From contig JAITVV010000095.1 in NCBI GenBank assembly GCA_031285625.1, positions 186,001 through 250,000 of the forward strand: DNA of 64,000 nt, in the 5' to 3' direction. Made by a program: the position numbers and the translations under genes. The stretch is from Prevotella sp. Lineage in GTDB: Bacteria > Bacteroidota > Bacteroidia > Bacteroidales > Dysgonomonadaceae. This document shows positions 26,824 to 35,714 of this stretch, piece after piece. Position 1 is the stretch's first letter, and each line of letters starts with the position of its first letter. Under the pieces are notes generated by a model that saw only the letters and a list, made by a program, of their open reading frames with translations, was not told the origin of the DNA and did no database searches.

Positions 26824-27084
26824 ATGAAGGATAAAAACTTGAAAAAGGAAACAGAGTTTAAACCGGGAAAATTTGATCCCGAACAAGTAGTAGGTGATCA
26901 AAATTCGGTAAGCGGAAAAGTTGTGGAAACAGAAAAACCGGTTTCGGAAAATACAGAAAACGAATCGGAAGCAAGACGCACGAGCAGGATACTGAATGAT
27001 GCTGAAAAGACAAGAGAAAAACTAAATAGTAAATTGAATGATGTTCGTGATTATGGAGCAGATGCCCGGGAAACAACATTATAA
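26824..27084 (+). CDS. Small charged hypothetical protein
   Basis: 86 residues, hydrophilic and rich in Glu, Lys and Asn, with no hydrophobic core in the first 50 residues. The C-terminal half (ARRTSRILNDAEKTREKLNSK) looks like a single amphipathic helix. It resembles small, probably disordered stress proteins, but I recognise no family. A bidirectional terminator follows 18 bp after the stop, which supports a real transcript. Confidence 0.65.
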   Translation: MKDKNLKKETEFKPGKFDPEQVVGDQNSVSGKVVETEKPVSENTENESEARRTSRILNDAEKTREKLNSKLNDVRDYGADARETTL

Positions 27085-27102
27085 ACGGGCAACGTATAAA
27101 TG

Positions 27103-27137
27103 AAAAGGACGGCTAGATAAACTATACCGTCCTTTTT
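27103..27137. terminator. Bidirectional terminator
   Basis: AAAAGGACGG (27103-27112) pairs with CCGTCCTTTT (27127-27136), with an inner TAG/CTA pair in the 14-nt loop. It lies between the convergent 86-residue gene and the deformylase gene. Confidence 0.85.
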
Positions 27138-27157
27138 ATTTATTTTATATCTTTTCC

Positions 27158-27784
27158 TTATTCCGTTTCTGCCAGCCTATCGATAAATAACACACCTTGG
27201 AGATGATCATATTCGTGCTGGAAAATAACTCCGGTAAAATCACCTTCACGAGAATTACCCGAAAGCCTTTCCTTTATAAGTTCACCCGTTTCATTATAAT
27301 ATTCCACATCTACCCAAGCATATCGTTTGGTGGTTCCCGACAACTCGGGTACAGAAAGGCAACCGTCGCCTTCAAACAGGATAATCTCTTGAGAATGGTT
27401 CACAATACGTGGATTTATAGCCACCTGCACAGGAATACCCTCCTTATCGATCCGCATAAAAAGAAACAGGTTTCTTCCCAGCCCTACTTGTGGAGCTGCA
27501 ATACCCACACCCGATTCTACGGCAAGAGTCAATTTCAGCCTGTTAATAAAAAAATGTAAATCTTTATCAGAGGCAATATTCTTTACATCCAGATCGATGC
27601 TCTTTTTTCTGAGAAAAAGGGAATCTTGTTTTACATCGGTTTGCAACACTCTGTATGGCGTATCAATAGCACCCTTATTGATTAATACTTTTTCGTTGGT
27701 AGTCATATGTTTTATTGATTTGCACGCAGATATGCTAATAATAAGTATTAGCAGGCATAAAATCTTTTTCACTGCATTATGCAT
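27158..27784 (-). CDS. Peptide deformylase-like lipoprotein
   Basis: 208 residues. The catalytic domain has all three deformylase motifs: GVGIAAPQVG, DGCLSVPEL (usual EGCLS, here Asp before Gly) and QHEYDHLQG. The metal-binding Cys and both His are therefore intact, as is the catalytic Glu. The N-terminus is a lipoprotein signal (VKKILCLLILIISISACKS), so the protein should be exported and anchored. That is odd, because deformylase normally removes the formyl group from nascent proteins in the cytosol. It may be a secondary enzyme with another substrate, or a cytosolic form may arise from an internal start. A canonical def is presumably elsewhere on the chromosome. Confidence 0.88.
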   Translation of the reverse strand: MHNAVKKILCLLILIISISACKSIKHMTTNEKVLINKGAIDTPYRVLQTDVKQDSLFLRKKSIDLDVKNIASDKDLHFFINRLKLTLAVESGVGIAAPQVGLGRNLFLFMRIDKEGIPVQVAINPRIVNHSQEIILFEGDGCLSVPELSGTTKRYAWVDVEYYNETGELIKERLSGNSREGDFTGVIFQHEYDHLQGVLFIDRLAETE

Positions 27785-27866
27785 TATTGTTATTTAAACA
27801 CAAAGATACGCATTTTCCGATTAATTCTTTTATAAACCCTGACGGTTATTCCTTTGATCACCACTT

Positions 27867-28289
27867 TCACTTATCATCGGATACTCTTCTGAAATGTGTC
27901 TTCAATATAAGTTTTTCGATACCCAACTCTTTAAATTGTTTATCAGATATTTTTTGAAGTTTGAAAAAATCCAACTCCACAATCAGGATATTTTCCTTGA
28001 TCGAATATTTCAGATCCATTCCTGATTGCATATCTCTGATCGTATTGCCATTGATAGTGTAATCCCCTGTTTTTTCTCCGCTGTATATTTTACCATCAGC
28101 CGTAAATTTGAGAGTTGAATCTTTGAATAATCCTTTAAGGTTATCTGCAATAAGATCTGCAACCAGTTTGTCCCCAGAAGTGACAACCTCGGTGTCCGCT
28201 TGTTCGTATTTCCATGTACCAACGATATCCTGAGCAAAAAAATAAGAAGAGAACAGCATCAGGGATATAAGTAAATTATATCTTCTCAT
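27867..28289 (-). CDS. Secreted lipocalin-like small protein
   Basis: 140 residues with a signal peptide cut near SSYFFAQ. The mature part begins DIVGTWKYEQ and consists of short beta strands (STLKFTADGKIYSG, TGDYTINGNTIR, KENILIVELDF). This is the usual look of lipocalin-like Bacteroidetes proteins of the DUF4923/DUF5004 kind. It probably sits in the periplasm. The ligand is unknown. It is transcribed away from the sigma factor operon on its right. Confidence 0.75.
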   Translation of the reverse strand: MRRYNLLISLMLFSSYFFAQDIVGTWKYEQADTEVVTSGDKLVADLIADNLKGLFKDSTLKFTADGKIYSGEKTGDYTINGNTIRDMQSGMDLKYSIKENILIVELDFFKLQKISDKQFKELGIEKLILKTHFRRVSDDK

Positions 28290-28482
28290 AGTTTGTGTAT
28301 GTTTGTATGTTTGTGTATGTAAAAATAGTGATATTCTATTTAATTAATAGTCATTTCTGTAGAATCTATCCATATTTGATTCAAGTATATATAATATTTT
28401 CCATCCCATGTACAAAAAATAAAAGCAAAAGTGTGATAAAACAGAAAGTTTTGCGACATATAATTAAAAACAATTCTGATAA

Positions 28483-28971
28483 ATGAAAGAAACACAAAGT
28501 GGTGATGCACAATTTATGGAAATGATACGCCAGAATGAGGGTATCATCTATAAGGTCACCTCTTTCTACGCCGATAAGGATCATCCATTAGGAGATCTCT
28601 ATCAGGAAGTAGTCTTGAATCTGTGGAAAGGTTATCCTTCTTTCAGAGGAGAGAGTAAATATTCTACATGGATTTATCGTATTGCACTGAATACCTGTGT
28701 GTCGTTTTACCGGAGGAGCAAAAGAAATGTAAGCTATGTGGATATATCGATGGATATACCCGATGTGGTGGACAATAACGAACAGATACAGGAATTGTAC
28801 AGGCTGATAAATCGTTTGGGAAAAATTGAGCGTGCTTTGGTCTTGCTTTATCTTGATGATAAACCTTACAAAGAAATAGCGGAAATAACAGGACTTTCTG
28901 TTACTAATGTAGCTACCAAGATAAGCCGGATAAAAGATAAGCTAAAACAAATGTCGGATAAAGAAAACTGA
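28483..28971 (+). CDS. ECF-type RNA polymerase sigma factor
   Basis: 162-residue sigma-70 family factor. Region 2 is visible in DLYQEVVLNLWKGYPSFRG and STWIYRIALNTCVSFYRR. Region 4 is in ALVLLYLDDKPYKEIAEITGLS, ending TNVATKISRIKDKLKQ, which forms the DNA-binding HTH. It heads an operon with a four-helix membrane protein (4 bp spacing) and a TraB/GumN protein (18 bp). The membrane protein may act as its anti-sigma partner. The upstream 190 bp is AT-rich and may hold an autoregulated promoter. Confidence 0.93.
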   Translation: MKETQSGDAQFMEMIRQNEGIIYKVTSFYADKDHPLGDLYQEVVLNLWKGYPSFRGESKYSTWIYRIALNTCVSFYRRSKRNVSYVDISMDIPDVVDNNEQIQELYRLINRLGKIERALVLLYLDDKPYKEIAEITGLSVTNVATKISRIKDKLKQMSDKEN

Positions 28972-28975
28972 TTAT

Positions 28976-29566
28976 ATGGATCTGGATAATTTAAAGAAAA
29001 CTTGGCAAGAGACCGAAATAAAGCCAACCATAGATGATGCTAAAATTCAGAAGATGTTGGATAATAAGGGTCAGGGTGCTTTTGCAAAACTAATAAAATA
29101 TGACCAGTTATTTATAAAACTTCTCATACCATGCGCTTTTGCAGAAGTATTATTCTTCTATCTGTCTACATGGCTGGGCATTATTTATGGAGTACTATTT
29201 ATATACAGCTTTTTCTGGCAACGGTACAAAATCAGGTATATGAAGAGTTTTGATCTGTCAGCAATGGGAATACTGGAAGTATCTAAATGCATCCTCAGGT
29301 ATAAGAAATTCATAATATATGAAATGGTAATAGGCGCAATAATTGTTATTCCTTTTTTCCTGTTCTATACTTATTATGTTCTTCCTGATGCCTTCCCGCG
29401 TATGCATGAGACAAACCATGAACTTTCACTGATTACATTTATAGTAGCGGTTGCTACAACGTTTATCGCCTGTTTTATTATATACAGATACATGTATATA
29501 AATAATATAAAGAAAGTGCAGAAATCGATAAACGAAATAAAAGACTTTGAAGAAGATAACATTTAA
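28976..29566 (+). CDS. Four-helix membrane protein, probable anti-sigma-like partner
   Basis: 196 residues. A cytosolic N-terminus (DLDNLKKTWQET) precedes hydrophobic stretches near 50-65, 67-82, 118-138 and 150-172. The N-terminal LKKTW motif is common in Bacteroidetes membrane proteins encoded right after ECF sigma factors. It lacks the zinc anti-sigma HxxxCxxC motif, so an anti-sigma role rests on gene order only. The stop-to-start distance from the sigma gene is 4 bp, which suggests coupled translation. Confidence 0.8.
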   Translation: MDLDNLKKTWQETEIKPTIDDAKIQKMLDNKGQGAFAKLIKYDQLFIKLLIPCAFAEVLFFYLSTWLGIIYGVLFIYSFFWQRYKIRYMKSFDLSAMGILEVSKCILRYKKFIIYEMVIGAIIVIPFFLFYTYYVLPDAFPRMHETNHELSLITFIVAVATTFIACFIIYRYMYINNIKKVQKSINEIKDFEEDNI

Positions 29567-29584
29567 TTTTAAACAAAATTATAA

Positions 29585-30496
29585 ATGAAAACTATTACAT
29601 CTGCCATTGTGGCTTTCACTCTGTTAATGTTCTCATATCTGACTATGTCGGCACAGGCACAGGAAGATGGGTTGTTATGGAAAGTTTCGGGAAACGGGCT
29701 GGCTCAGCCATCCTATATTCTGGGGACGCACCATCTGGCTCATGTAAGTTTTGTAGATAGTATTCCCGGATTAAAAGAGGCGATGGAAAATACAGATCAG
29801 ACAGTGGGCGAGTTGTTGATGTCAGATCAGCTTGGAATGCAAACTAAATTGCAACAAGCAGCTATGATGCCTGCAGGTGAAACTTATAGCAAGTTACTAT
29901 CTCCTGAAGACTATACAAAGTTGGATGAAGGCCTTAAAAAGCTGTTTATGGCAGGACTCGATCAGTTTGGTCAGCTAAAGCCGGGTATGATCTCTATGCT
30001 GTATACTATAACTACCTATACAAAGTTGTATCCTGAATTTAATCCGATGTCTCATGAAGCTATCGACGGCTATGTGCAACGCATAGCAAAAGAAAAAGGC
30101 AAAACAGTACTGGGACTGGAAACTGTAGAAGATCAGATATATGCCCTTTTTGATGCAGAGCCATTAAAAGATCAGGTCGAGTCATTAGCTTGCGCTGTAG
30201 CAAACAGCGACTCTTCGAAAGATATGTTCGATAAACTGAATACATATTATAAGAAAGGACAATTGACCAATATGTACAATCTGGCATTTAATGATCCTGA
30301 AGATCCATGTAAAGTATCGCAAAGACAGCAGAATATTATAAATAAAGACCGTAATGATAAGTGGCTGAAAAAACTGCCACAGATAATGAAAGATAAATCA
30401 AGCCTCGTTGCCGTAGGGGCATTGCATCTGGCAGGAGAAGAAGGTTTGATCTACCAGTTGTCTAAGATGGGATACACTGTAGAAGTTGTAAAATAA
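29585..30496 (+). CDS. TraB/GumN family protein
   Basis: 303-residue exported protein with a signal peptide (cut near SAQAQ). The two GxxH-type motifs of the family are present: ILGTHHLAHV at the N-terminus and VGALHLAGEEGLIYQL at the C-terminus. Relatives include the eukaryotic TIKI metalloproteases and bacterial GumN. Catalytic activity is likely metal-dependent, but the substrate is unknown. It is last in the ECF sigma operon, so it may belong to an envelope-stress regulon. A terminator follows 13 bp after the stop. Confidence 0.9.
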   Translation: MKTITSAIVAFTLLMFSYLTMSAQAQEDGLLWKVSGNGLAQPSYILGTHHLAHVSFVDSIPGLKEAMENTDQTVGELLMSDQLGMQTKLQQAAMMPAGETYSKLLSPEDYTKLDEGLKKLFMAGLDQFGQLKPGMISMLYTITTYTKLYPEFNPMSHEAIDGYVQRIAKEKGKTVLGLETVEDQIYALFDAEPLKDQVESLACAVANSDSSKDMFDKLNTYYKKGQLTNMYNLAFNDPEDPCKVSQRQQNIINKDRNDKWLKKLPQIMKDKSSLVAVGALHLAGEEGLIYQLSKMGYTVEVVK

Positions 30497-30509
30497 TCAA
30501 TATATGAAG

Positions 30510-30536
30510 AAAAAGCTGCTGAAAAGCTGCTTTTTT
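30510..30536 (+). terminator. Terminator with GAAA tetraloop after the sigma operon
   Basis: AAAAAGC-T-GCT, loop GAAA, AGC-T-GCTTTTTT: a 10-bp stem with one T-T mismatch and a run of six T. It ends the ECF operon. Confidence 0.85.
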
Positions 30537-30548
30537 ATTATATAAACA

Positions 30549-30890
30549 TTAGATAATATTCCTTCCGATCCAGAATAATATGATAAGTATAAAGATAATA
30601 ATGATAGCCTTTAGTCCAAATAAGATTGAACGGGCTTTAGGGAACCTCTCTTTACCACCCAAATATTCAAAATAGAGTCCAACCGCCAAATAAGGGATAG
30701 CCACAACCAACAAAGGATTGCTAATGAAAGCTTCTTTTATCTGCAAATGTAGTAAATGATGAGCAGCACGTTGTGAGCCACAGCCTGGACAATCCCATCC
30801 TGTCAGCCTATGGAACAGGCATTGCGGAAAAAACGAAGATTCCTCCGGACTGAACAGAAAGTAGATACTGCCTGCGATGATCAGCAACAC
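30549..30890 (-). CDS. DUF2752 membrane protein (start uncertain)
   Basis: 113 residues from a GTG at 30890. The signature FSPEESSFFPQC then TGWDCPGCGSQRAAHHLLH is typical of DUF2752. Two further membrane segments follow (SNPLLVVAIPYLAVGLYF, AIIIIFILIILFWIG). Starting at the GTG truncates the first helix. The frame stays open upstream to 30959 without any ATG. Translating from ATA 30935 (KLNTKYIYNAIGIVV) would give a normal family N-terminus 7 bp after the upstream gene's stop. Either a rare start codon or a sequence change is involved. Function unknown. Confidence 0.8.
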   Translation of the reverse strand: MLLIIAGSIYFLFSPEESSFFPQCLFHRLTGWDCPGCGSQRAAHHLLHLQIKEAFISNPLLVVAIPYLAVGLYFEYLGGKERFPKARSILFGLKAIIIIFILIILFWIGRNII

Positions 30891-30942
30891 TACTATTCCT
30901 ATGGCATTATAGATATATTTTGTATTCAGTTTTATGGAAGGA

Positions 30943-32118
30943 TTATTTGAGTAAGTTATCTAACATGGTTCGTTGCTCTTCTCCAAAATTAGCCCATCTG
31001 GCAATAATTTTACCCTGCTTATCAATTAAGAAAACAGTCGGGAGAAATTCTACTTTATAGACATCTGAGATCCCTATATCGAACAAACGCCCATCCGAAT
31101 GAGCTAAATCCAATATCTGAGGCCATTCTTTTAATTGGTACTTTTCAACAGCCTGCAACCAATCGTCTTTATTCTCGTCTGCCGAAATACTTAATATTTG
31201 TAGTCGTCCGTTATATTTATTGTAAATCTCTTTGAGGTTTGGTATTTCTTTTACACACGGACCACACCAGCTTGCCCAAAAATCAAGAAGGACATACTTC
31301 TTGTCCCTGAAATCCGACAGTTTGATATTATTCCCGGATAAGTCTGTTTTTGTAAAATCAGGAGCTATGTCTCCAGCAGAAGCCATTCCTTTACTTTGCT
31401 GATATATGATCTGCCTATAAGCAAGTTTACCCATCAGACTTGTTTTCAATTCTTCTGGTAGGCTGTTATAAACCGATAAGATAGTATCACTGCTTACAAG
31501 TTCTGATCGGGCGACAGAAAACAACAAAGCCGGAGATATTTGGAATCTAGTATGTCTTGATACAAAATCAATGTATTTCAGATGTTTTCCCTTGGCATTG
31601 AGAGTCAATTTTTCTGAATGATTACGGATAATATTCATCAAGCTATCCCGCACACGTAGGTTCTCAGTAGAATTAAGTTGTTTAAAAAGATCACTAACAA
31701 TAGTAGAATTTTCCAACCAGAATTTTGAATAAGATATTACCTCTTCTTGTAATTCCTGATTTTCTTTATCAACCTGTGTCCCAGATAATTTATACATATA
31801 TGACTGTTCTTTATCTATATGGAGTTCCATGTTAGAAGGTTCGATAAACATCTGAATATAATCATTATCAAAATCCAGATAAGCATATGTTAGTCCATCT
31901 AGCTTTCCTGTGAAAGTAAACTTACCATCAACTACTTTGGCAGTATCTTCTTTTTCATACCACTCGTTATCTTGTGAGTAATAATAACTAAGATATACCG
32001 TATCAGGCAGTTCACCACCCTCGATAGTTCCCTGTAATACAAATGTATCTGATGGGGTTTTATTACAGCTAGCTATAACAATAAGTAATAAAGTAAGGAA
32101 AATAATATTTTTTTTCAT
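30943..32118 (-). CDS. TlpA-like thiol-disulfide oxidoreductase lipoprotein with DUF4369
   Basis: 391-residue lipoprotein (lipobox VIASCNK). The N-terminal ~110 residues form a DUF4369 beta domain (FVLQGTIEGGELPDTVYL). A helical linker follows. The last ~140 residues are an AhpC/TlpA thioredoxin fold with the active site WASWCGPCVKEIP. It reduces or isomerises disulfides of periplasmic proteins, and could serve cytochrome maturation or glycan-enzyme folding. DUF2752 lies just downstream. The pairing of both genes recurs in Bacteroidales in my recollection, but a functional link is not established. Confidence 0.93.
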   Translation of the reverse strand: MKKNIIFLTLLLIVIASCNKTPSDTFVLQGTIEGGELPDTVYLSYYYSQDNEWYEKEDTAKVVDGKFTFTGKLDGLTYAYLDFDNDYIQMFIEPSNMELHIDKEQSYMYKLSGTQVDKENQELQEEVISYSKFWLENSTIVSDLFKQLNSTENLRVRDSLMNIIRNHSEKLTLNAKGKHLKYIDFVSRHTRFQISPALLFSVARSELVSSDTILSVYNSLPEELKTSLMGKLAYRQIIYQQSKGMASAGDIAPDFTKTDLSGNNIKLSDFRDKKYVLLDFWASWCGPCVKEIPNLKEIYNKYNGRLQILSISADENKDDWLQAVEKYQLKEWPQILDLAHSDGRLFDIGISDVYKVEFLPTVFLIDKQGKIIARWANFGEEQRTMLDNLLK

Positions 32119-32171
32119 GATGCTGAATATTAATGGAATGACTACTATACAGCTTTATGCTCAAGAACTTC

Positions 32172-32717
32172 TTAAAAGAAGATGCCTATAAAGGTAAAGA
32201 ATACGAACAATGCCGGTAGGAAGAGCAGGCCTGCCAACGTCCATTGCTTTGCCTTCTTTGAGGCATCCATAGCCCCTTCATAATCATTATTGCGATATAA
32301 AGTCTCCACCCTGCCTGCATAGAATATACCTACAAGGCTAATCGGGGAACAGCAAAATATAGTCAGTAAGATAGATTCTACCAGCCATTGTTTCGGCATG
32401 GGTAAAATACCATTCAGATTGACTTGGCTATCAGGTTTATTTTGTGGATTCTGCCTGTTCTGTTGTTGAGGTTGCTGAGAATATACAGTCGTTGGCTGAG
32501 GCGGTTTCTGTTCCGGTTGTTTTACTTCTTGTGGAACAGGTATTTTTGAATCGAACAGATAATTCAATTCCGGCATGGTTCCGGCTTCTACCCAATCTGC
32601 CAGACCCGACCGCCAGACCATCGTATCGGGACGTATACCTTTTCTCGCTAGCTCATTTGGAGTGAACGGCCCGCACTGTAGTTTCGAAATGTCATCTATA
32701 TAGTAGTACTTCAGCAT
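32172..32717 (-). CDS. GYF_2 and CD225/dispanin domain membrane protein
   Basis: 181 residues. The N-terminal 50 residues match GYF_2 (YYYIDDISKLQCGPFTPNEL, WRSGLADWVEAG). A proline- and glutamine-rich linker comes next (about 65-95). The C-terminal part has two membrane helices of the CD225 type (SILLTIFCCSPISLVGIFYA and LAGLLFLPALFVFFTFIG). Its start overlaps the stop of the penicillin-binding protein gene by one base (TAATG), so the two are translated together. GYF domains bind proline-rich peptides, so it may be an envelope scaffold. Function in the cell wall context is inference. Confidence 0.88.
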   Translation of the reverse strand: MLKYYYIDDISKLQCGPFTPNELARKGIRPDTMVWRSGLADWVEAGTMPELNYLFDSKIPVPQEVKQPEQKPPQPTTVYSQQPQQQNRQNPQNKPDSQVNLNGILPMPKQWLVESILLTIFCCSPISLVGIFYAGRVETLYRNNDYEGAMDASKKAKQWTLAGLLFLPALFVFFTFIGIFF

Positions 32718-35101
32718 TACTTAAAGATGTTATCTATCTGTGCAGGAGGCGGTGCATCCGGAACTTCTTCGTCGCCGGTCTTATCACAGACACCGTATCC
32801 CGGTATTGTTTCAAACTGATCTTTTTGGCTATATCCTAATGTTTTATCAGCGAATACTTTTTTGAAGAACAGCCCCACGATAGGCAATGCCATGCTGGCT
32901 CCCTGTCCGTCGCTGGTACGGTCGAAGTGTATAGAACGGTCTTCCCCGCCTACCCAGCACCCTGTAGATATTTTAGGAGTGAATCCCATAAACCATCCGT
33001 CAGAGTTATTTTGTGTTGTTCCGGTTTTTCCTCCCATTGGAACTGTTATTCCATAGTTACGCCTGATACGCCCTCCTGTACCTCCATCGACAACACCGCG
33101 AAGCATATCCAGCATTTTCACATATGTTCCTTCACTAAATACTTCGTCCATTCGCGGCGAGAATACTGCGTCGGCGATTATATTTCCAAAGGCGTCCTCT
33201 ACACGGGTTACATATACAGGGTTTACACGTATTCCTTTGTTTACAAATGATGTGTATGCAGCAGCCATCTCAGCAACAGAAACATCATGGGTACCCAGAG
33301 CCATCGATACTACAGGGTCAATCTTTCCGGTGATACCAAACGAATGCAACATGCGCGCAAAAGCATATGGCGATGTGCGCCCCATCAGATAGGCTGTAAC
33401 AAGGTTGTCGGAGTTTTGTAATCCCCACTTAATGGTTACCGTCTCCCCAAATTTAGAAGCCCGGCCTCCGCGAGGCGACCACTCTTTACCAGTTTCCGTA
33501 ACCAAAGTTTGCGGTACATACAGCATTTCATCACATGGAGTCATTCCGCTTTCCATCGAAAGGGTATATAAATACGGCTTGATAGTGGAACCTACCTGAC
33601 GGCGTCCCATGTTTACCATATCATATTGGAAGTATTTGAAATCTATACCTCCTACATAAGCTTTTACATTACCGTTGTGAGTATCCATTGCCATGAATCC
33701 GGAACGTAAGAATCCTTTATGGTAGCGGATAGAATCCCACGGGGTCATAATCGTATCTACTTCGCCTTTCCATGAGAACACCTTCATATCTGCAGGCTGC
33801 TTGAATATCTTATAGATATCCTTATCAGACATACCTTCTTTCTTCAGGCCTCTGTAGCGGTCGGTAACTTTCATTGCCCGGTAGATCAGTGAATCTACGT
33901 TCTTTGCTACCGAGTATGAGAATGGAGCATATGCACGACCTTTCTTTTCTTTATCAAAGTCGGGTTGAAGCTCTTTGCTCATGTGCTCTGTCATAGCTTC
34001 CTCGGCATATTGTTGCATACGGGAATCTACAGTTGCATATATTTTCAGTCCATCGGTTGACAGATTATAATACGAACCATCTGGTTTTTTGTTTTTATTA
34101 CACCAGCCATACAATGGATTTACTTCCCAGTTGGTAGAATCCAATGAATACTGTTCCATTTGCCAGTCTGCATAATTTGCTTTATTTGGCTTCTTGGCAG
34201 TCATGGTCATACGCAGATATTCCCTGAAGTATGGAGCAAGCCCGTCTTTATGGTCTACTCTCTTAAAGTCAAGCTTTAGGTCTGTTTGCTTAAGTGAGTC
34301 GTATTGTTGCTCTGTGATGTAGTCGTTCTTATACATCTGTTCAAGCACTACATTCCTGCGGCCCTTAGTCCTGTCAGGATATCTTCTGGGATTGAAGTAA
34401 GATGGATTTTTACACATTCCTATCAGTGTAGCCGCTTCTTCAATTTTCAGGTCTTTAGGTGTTTTGTTGAAATATACTTGTGCCGCCGATTGTATACCAA
34501 CGGCATTATATAAAAAGTCGAACTGATTAAGATACAGGTTTACTATTTCTTCCTTTGTATAATATCTTTCCAGTTTTACTGCTATCACCCACTCTATCGG
34601 CTTACGAAGGAGGACACGTTCAAATGCGTTCTCAGAAGGTGGGGAATATAACAGTTTAGCCAGCTGTTGAGGAATAGTACTACCACCACCACCGCTTTTG
34701 TCCATCAGCAGTCCTCTTTTTACTACAGCACGTACCAACGCATAGGCATCAATACCTGAGTGTGAATAGTAGCGTGCGTCTTCGGTAGCTACAAGTGCCT
34801 GCACCAGATAGGGAGAAAGATCCTCATAATCTGAATAGATACGATTGTTTTTAGCCAATGAATATGTGCCCAGCAGCACTCCATCGGAGGAATATACCTG
34901 AGAGGCATATTTGTCTATCGGATTCTCCAGTTCCTCTACATCAGGCATATATCCTATAGCACCTGTACTGATAAGGGTGAAGATAATGGTAACAGCTCCA
35001 ACAAAGCATGCAAAGAGAAACCACAGGCCTTTTACAACCTTTTTAGAGTTAAATCTTTTGCTCTTCTTTTTATTCTTTTTCGATTTTTCTTTCTCGTCCA
35101 T
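32717..35101 (-). CDS. Class A penicillin-binding protein (transglycosylase/transpeptidase)
   Basis: About 794 residues from ATG 35101; a longer frame starts at 35134, but the -7 box overlaps that position. A lysine-rich cytosolic tail (KSKKNKKKSKRF) and one membrane helix lead into a GT51 domain. It contains the catalytic Glu in ATEDARYYSHSG and the motif GGSTIPQQLAKLL. The transpeptidase domain has the catalytic Ser in VGSTIKPYLY, an SDN motif (QNSDNLVTA), and KTGTTQ. It polymerises and cross-links peptidoglycan. It is of the PBP1A type (mrcA/ponA). The overlapping downstream GYF-CD225 gene may modulate it. Confidence 0.95.
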   Translation of the reverse strand: MDEKEKSKKNKKKSKRFNSKKVVKGLWFLFACFVGAVTIIFTLISTGAIGYMPDVEELENPIDKYASQVYSSDGVLLGTYSLAKNNRIYSDYEDLSPYLVQALVATEDARYYSHSGIDAYALVRAVVKRGLLMDKSGGGGSTIPQQLAKLLYSPPSENAFERVLLRKPIEWVIAVKLERYYTKEEIVNLYLNQFDFLYNAVGIQSAAQVYFNKTPKDLKIEEAATLIGMCKNPSYFNPRRYPDRTKGRRNVVLEQMYKNDYITEQQYDSLKQTDLKLDFKRVDHKDGLAPYFREYLRMTMTAKKPNKANYADWQMEQYSLDSTNWEVNPLYGWCNKNKKPDGSYYNLSTDGLKIYATVDSRMQQYAEEAMTEHMSKELQPDFDKEKKGRAYAPFSYSVAKNVDSLIYRAMKVTDRYRGLKKEGMSDKDIYKIFKQPADMKVFSWKGEVDTIMTPWDSIRYHKGFLRSGFMAMDTHNGNVKAYVGGIDFKYFQYDMVNMGRRQVGSTIKPYLYTLSMESGMTPCDEMLYVPQTLVTETGKEWSPRGGRASKFGETVTIKWGLQNSDNLVTAYLMGRTSPYAFARMLHSFGITGKIDPVVSMALGTHDVSVAEMAAAYTSFVNKGIRVNPVYVTRVEDAFGNIIADAVFSPRMDEVFSEGTYVKMLDMLRGVVDGGTGGRIRRNYGITVPMGGKTGTTQNNSDGWFMGFTPKISTGCWVGGEDRSIHFDRTSDGQGASMALPIVGLFFKKVFADKTLGYSQKDQFETIPGYGVCDKTGDEEVPDAPPPAQIDNIFK

Positions 35102-35131
35102 AAGTATGTGCAAGTCTATTAAAACTTGCTG

Positions 35132-35139
35132 CAAATTTA
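35132..35139 (-). promoter_or_regulatory. Predicted -7 box for the penicillin-binding protein gene
   Basis: On the minus strand TAAATTTG (35139-35132) fits TAnnTTTG and lies 31 nt before the chosen start. It supports ATG 35101 over the longer frame. A -33 element is not evident. Confidence 0.4.
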
Positions 35140-35242
35140 AATAAAACGTTTCAATAATGTAGATAAAAAAACTTAAATGGGATATTCATTCTTGCAAAGT
35201 GGCTTTGAATGCGGATATGAATAGTAAACTTTGTAATCAGCA

Positions 35243-35695
35243 CTATAATTGTATTATACATATCAGCCCGGCCAACAGACTTATTGACAAATACATACAA
35301 AATATCCCAAGGTGTTTTCGTACTTGTTCGGGAGTAATACTATCATAATAGTCTGCCAATATACAGTATTTATCGTGCCAAATCAAAATCCGATGCTTTT
35401 TTACTGTGCAATATTTTTTATCATTATACCGGAGCAATACGTATGAAAGAACAGATATATACATAATAATAAGGGCGATTACAATCCTTTCGGTGTTTAA
35501 AACGATGTGTGGAACATCTATCATATTACATATCAGGCTATAGATAAAAAAAGAAATAACCCCAACAGACATTAAATTAGAAAGAATAAGTATAGCTAAA
35601 ACCATTTGTGCAACCATAAATGGAAAACGGGCGCCCATTCGCTTAAAATAGAACCACAGCCAGTAAAGAATATTTTCTGTAAATGATATTTTCAT
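35243..35695 (-). CDS. Hypothetical membrane protein
   Basis: 150 residues with three or four hydrophobic segments (MVAQMVLAILILSNL, VGVISFFIYSLIC, IVIALIIMYISVLSYVLL, GIFCMYLSISLLAGLICI). A basic patch lies between the third and the last segment (RYNDKKYCTVKKHR). I recognise no family. It follows priA by 19 bp on the same strand and may be co-transcribed. It is lower in GC than priA by eye, so it may be a later addition. Confidence 0.7.
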   Translation of the reverse strand: MKISFTENILYWLWFYFKRMGARFPFMVAQMVLAILILSNLMSVGVISFFIYSLICNMIDVPHIVLNTERIVIALIIMYISVLSYVLLRYNDKKYCTVKKHRILIWHDKYCILADYYDSITPEQVRKHLGIFCMYLSISLLAGLICIIQL

Positions 35696-35714
35696 AGTTT
35701 GATAAAATAATGCG

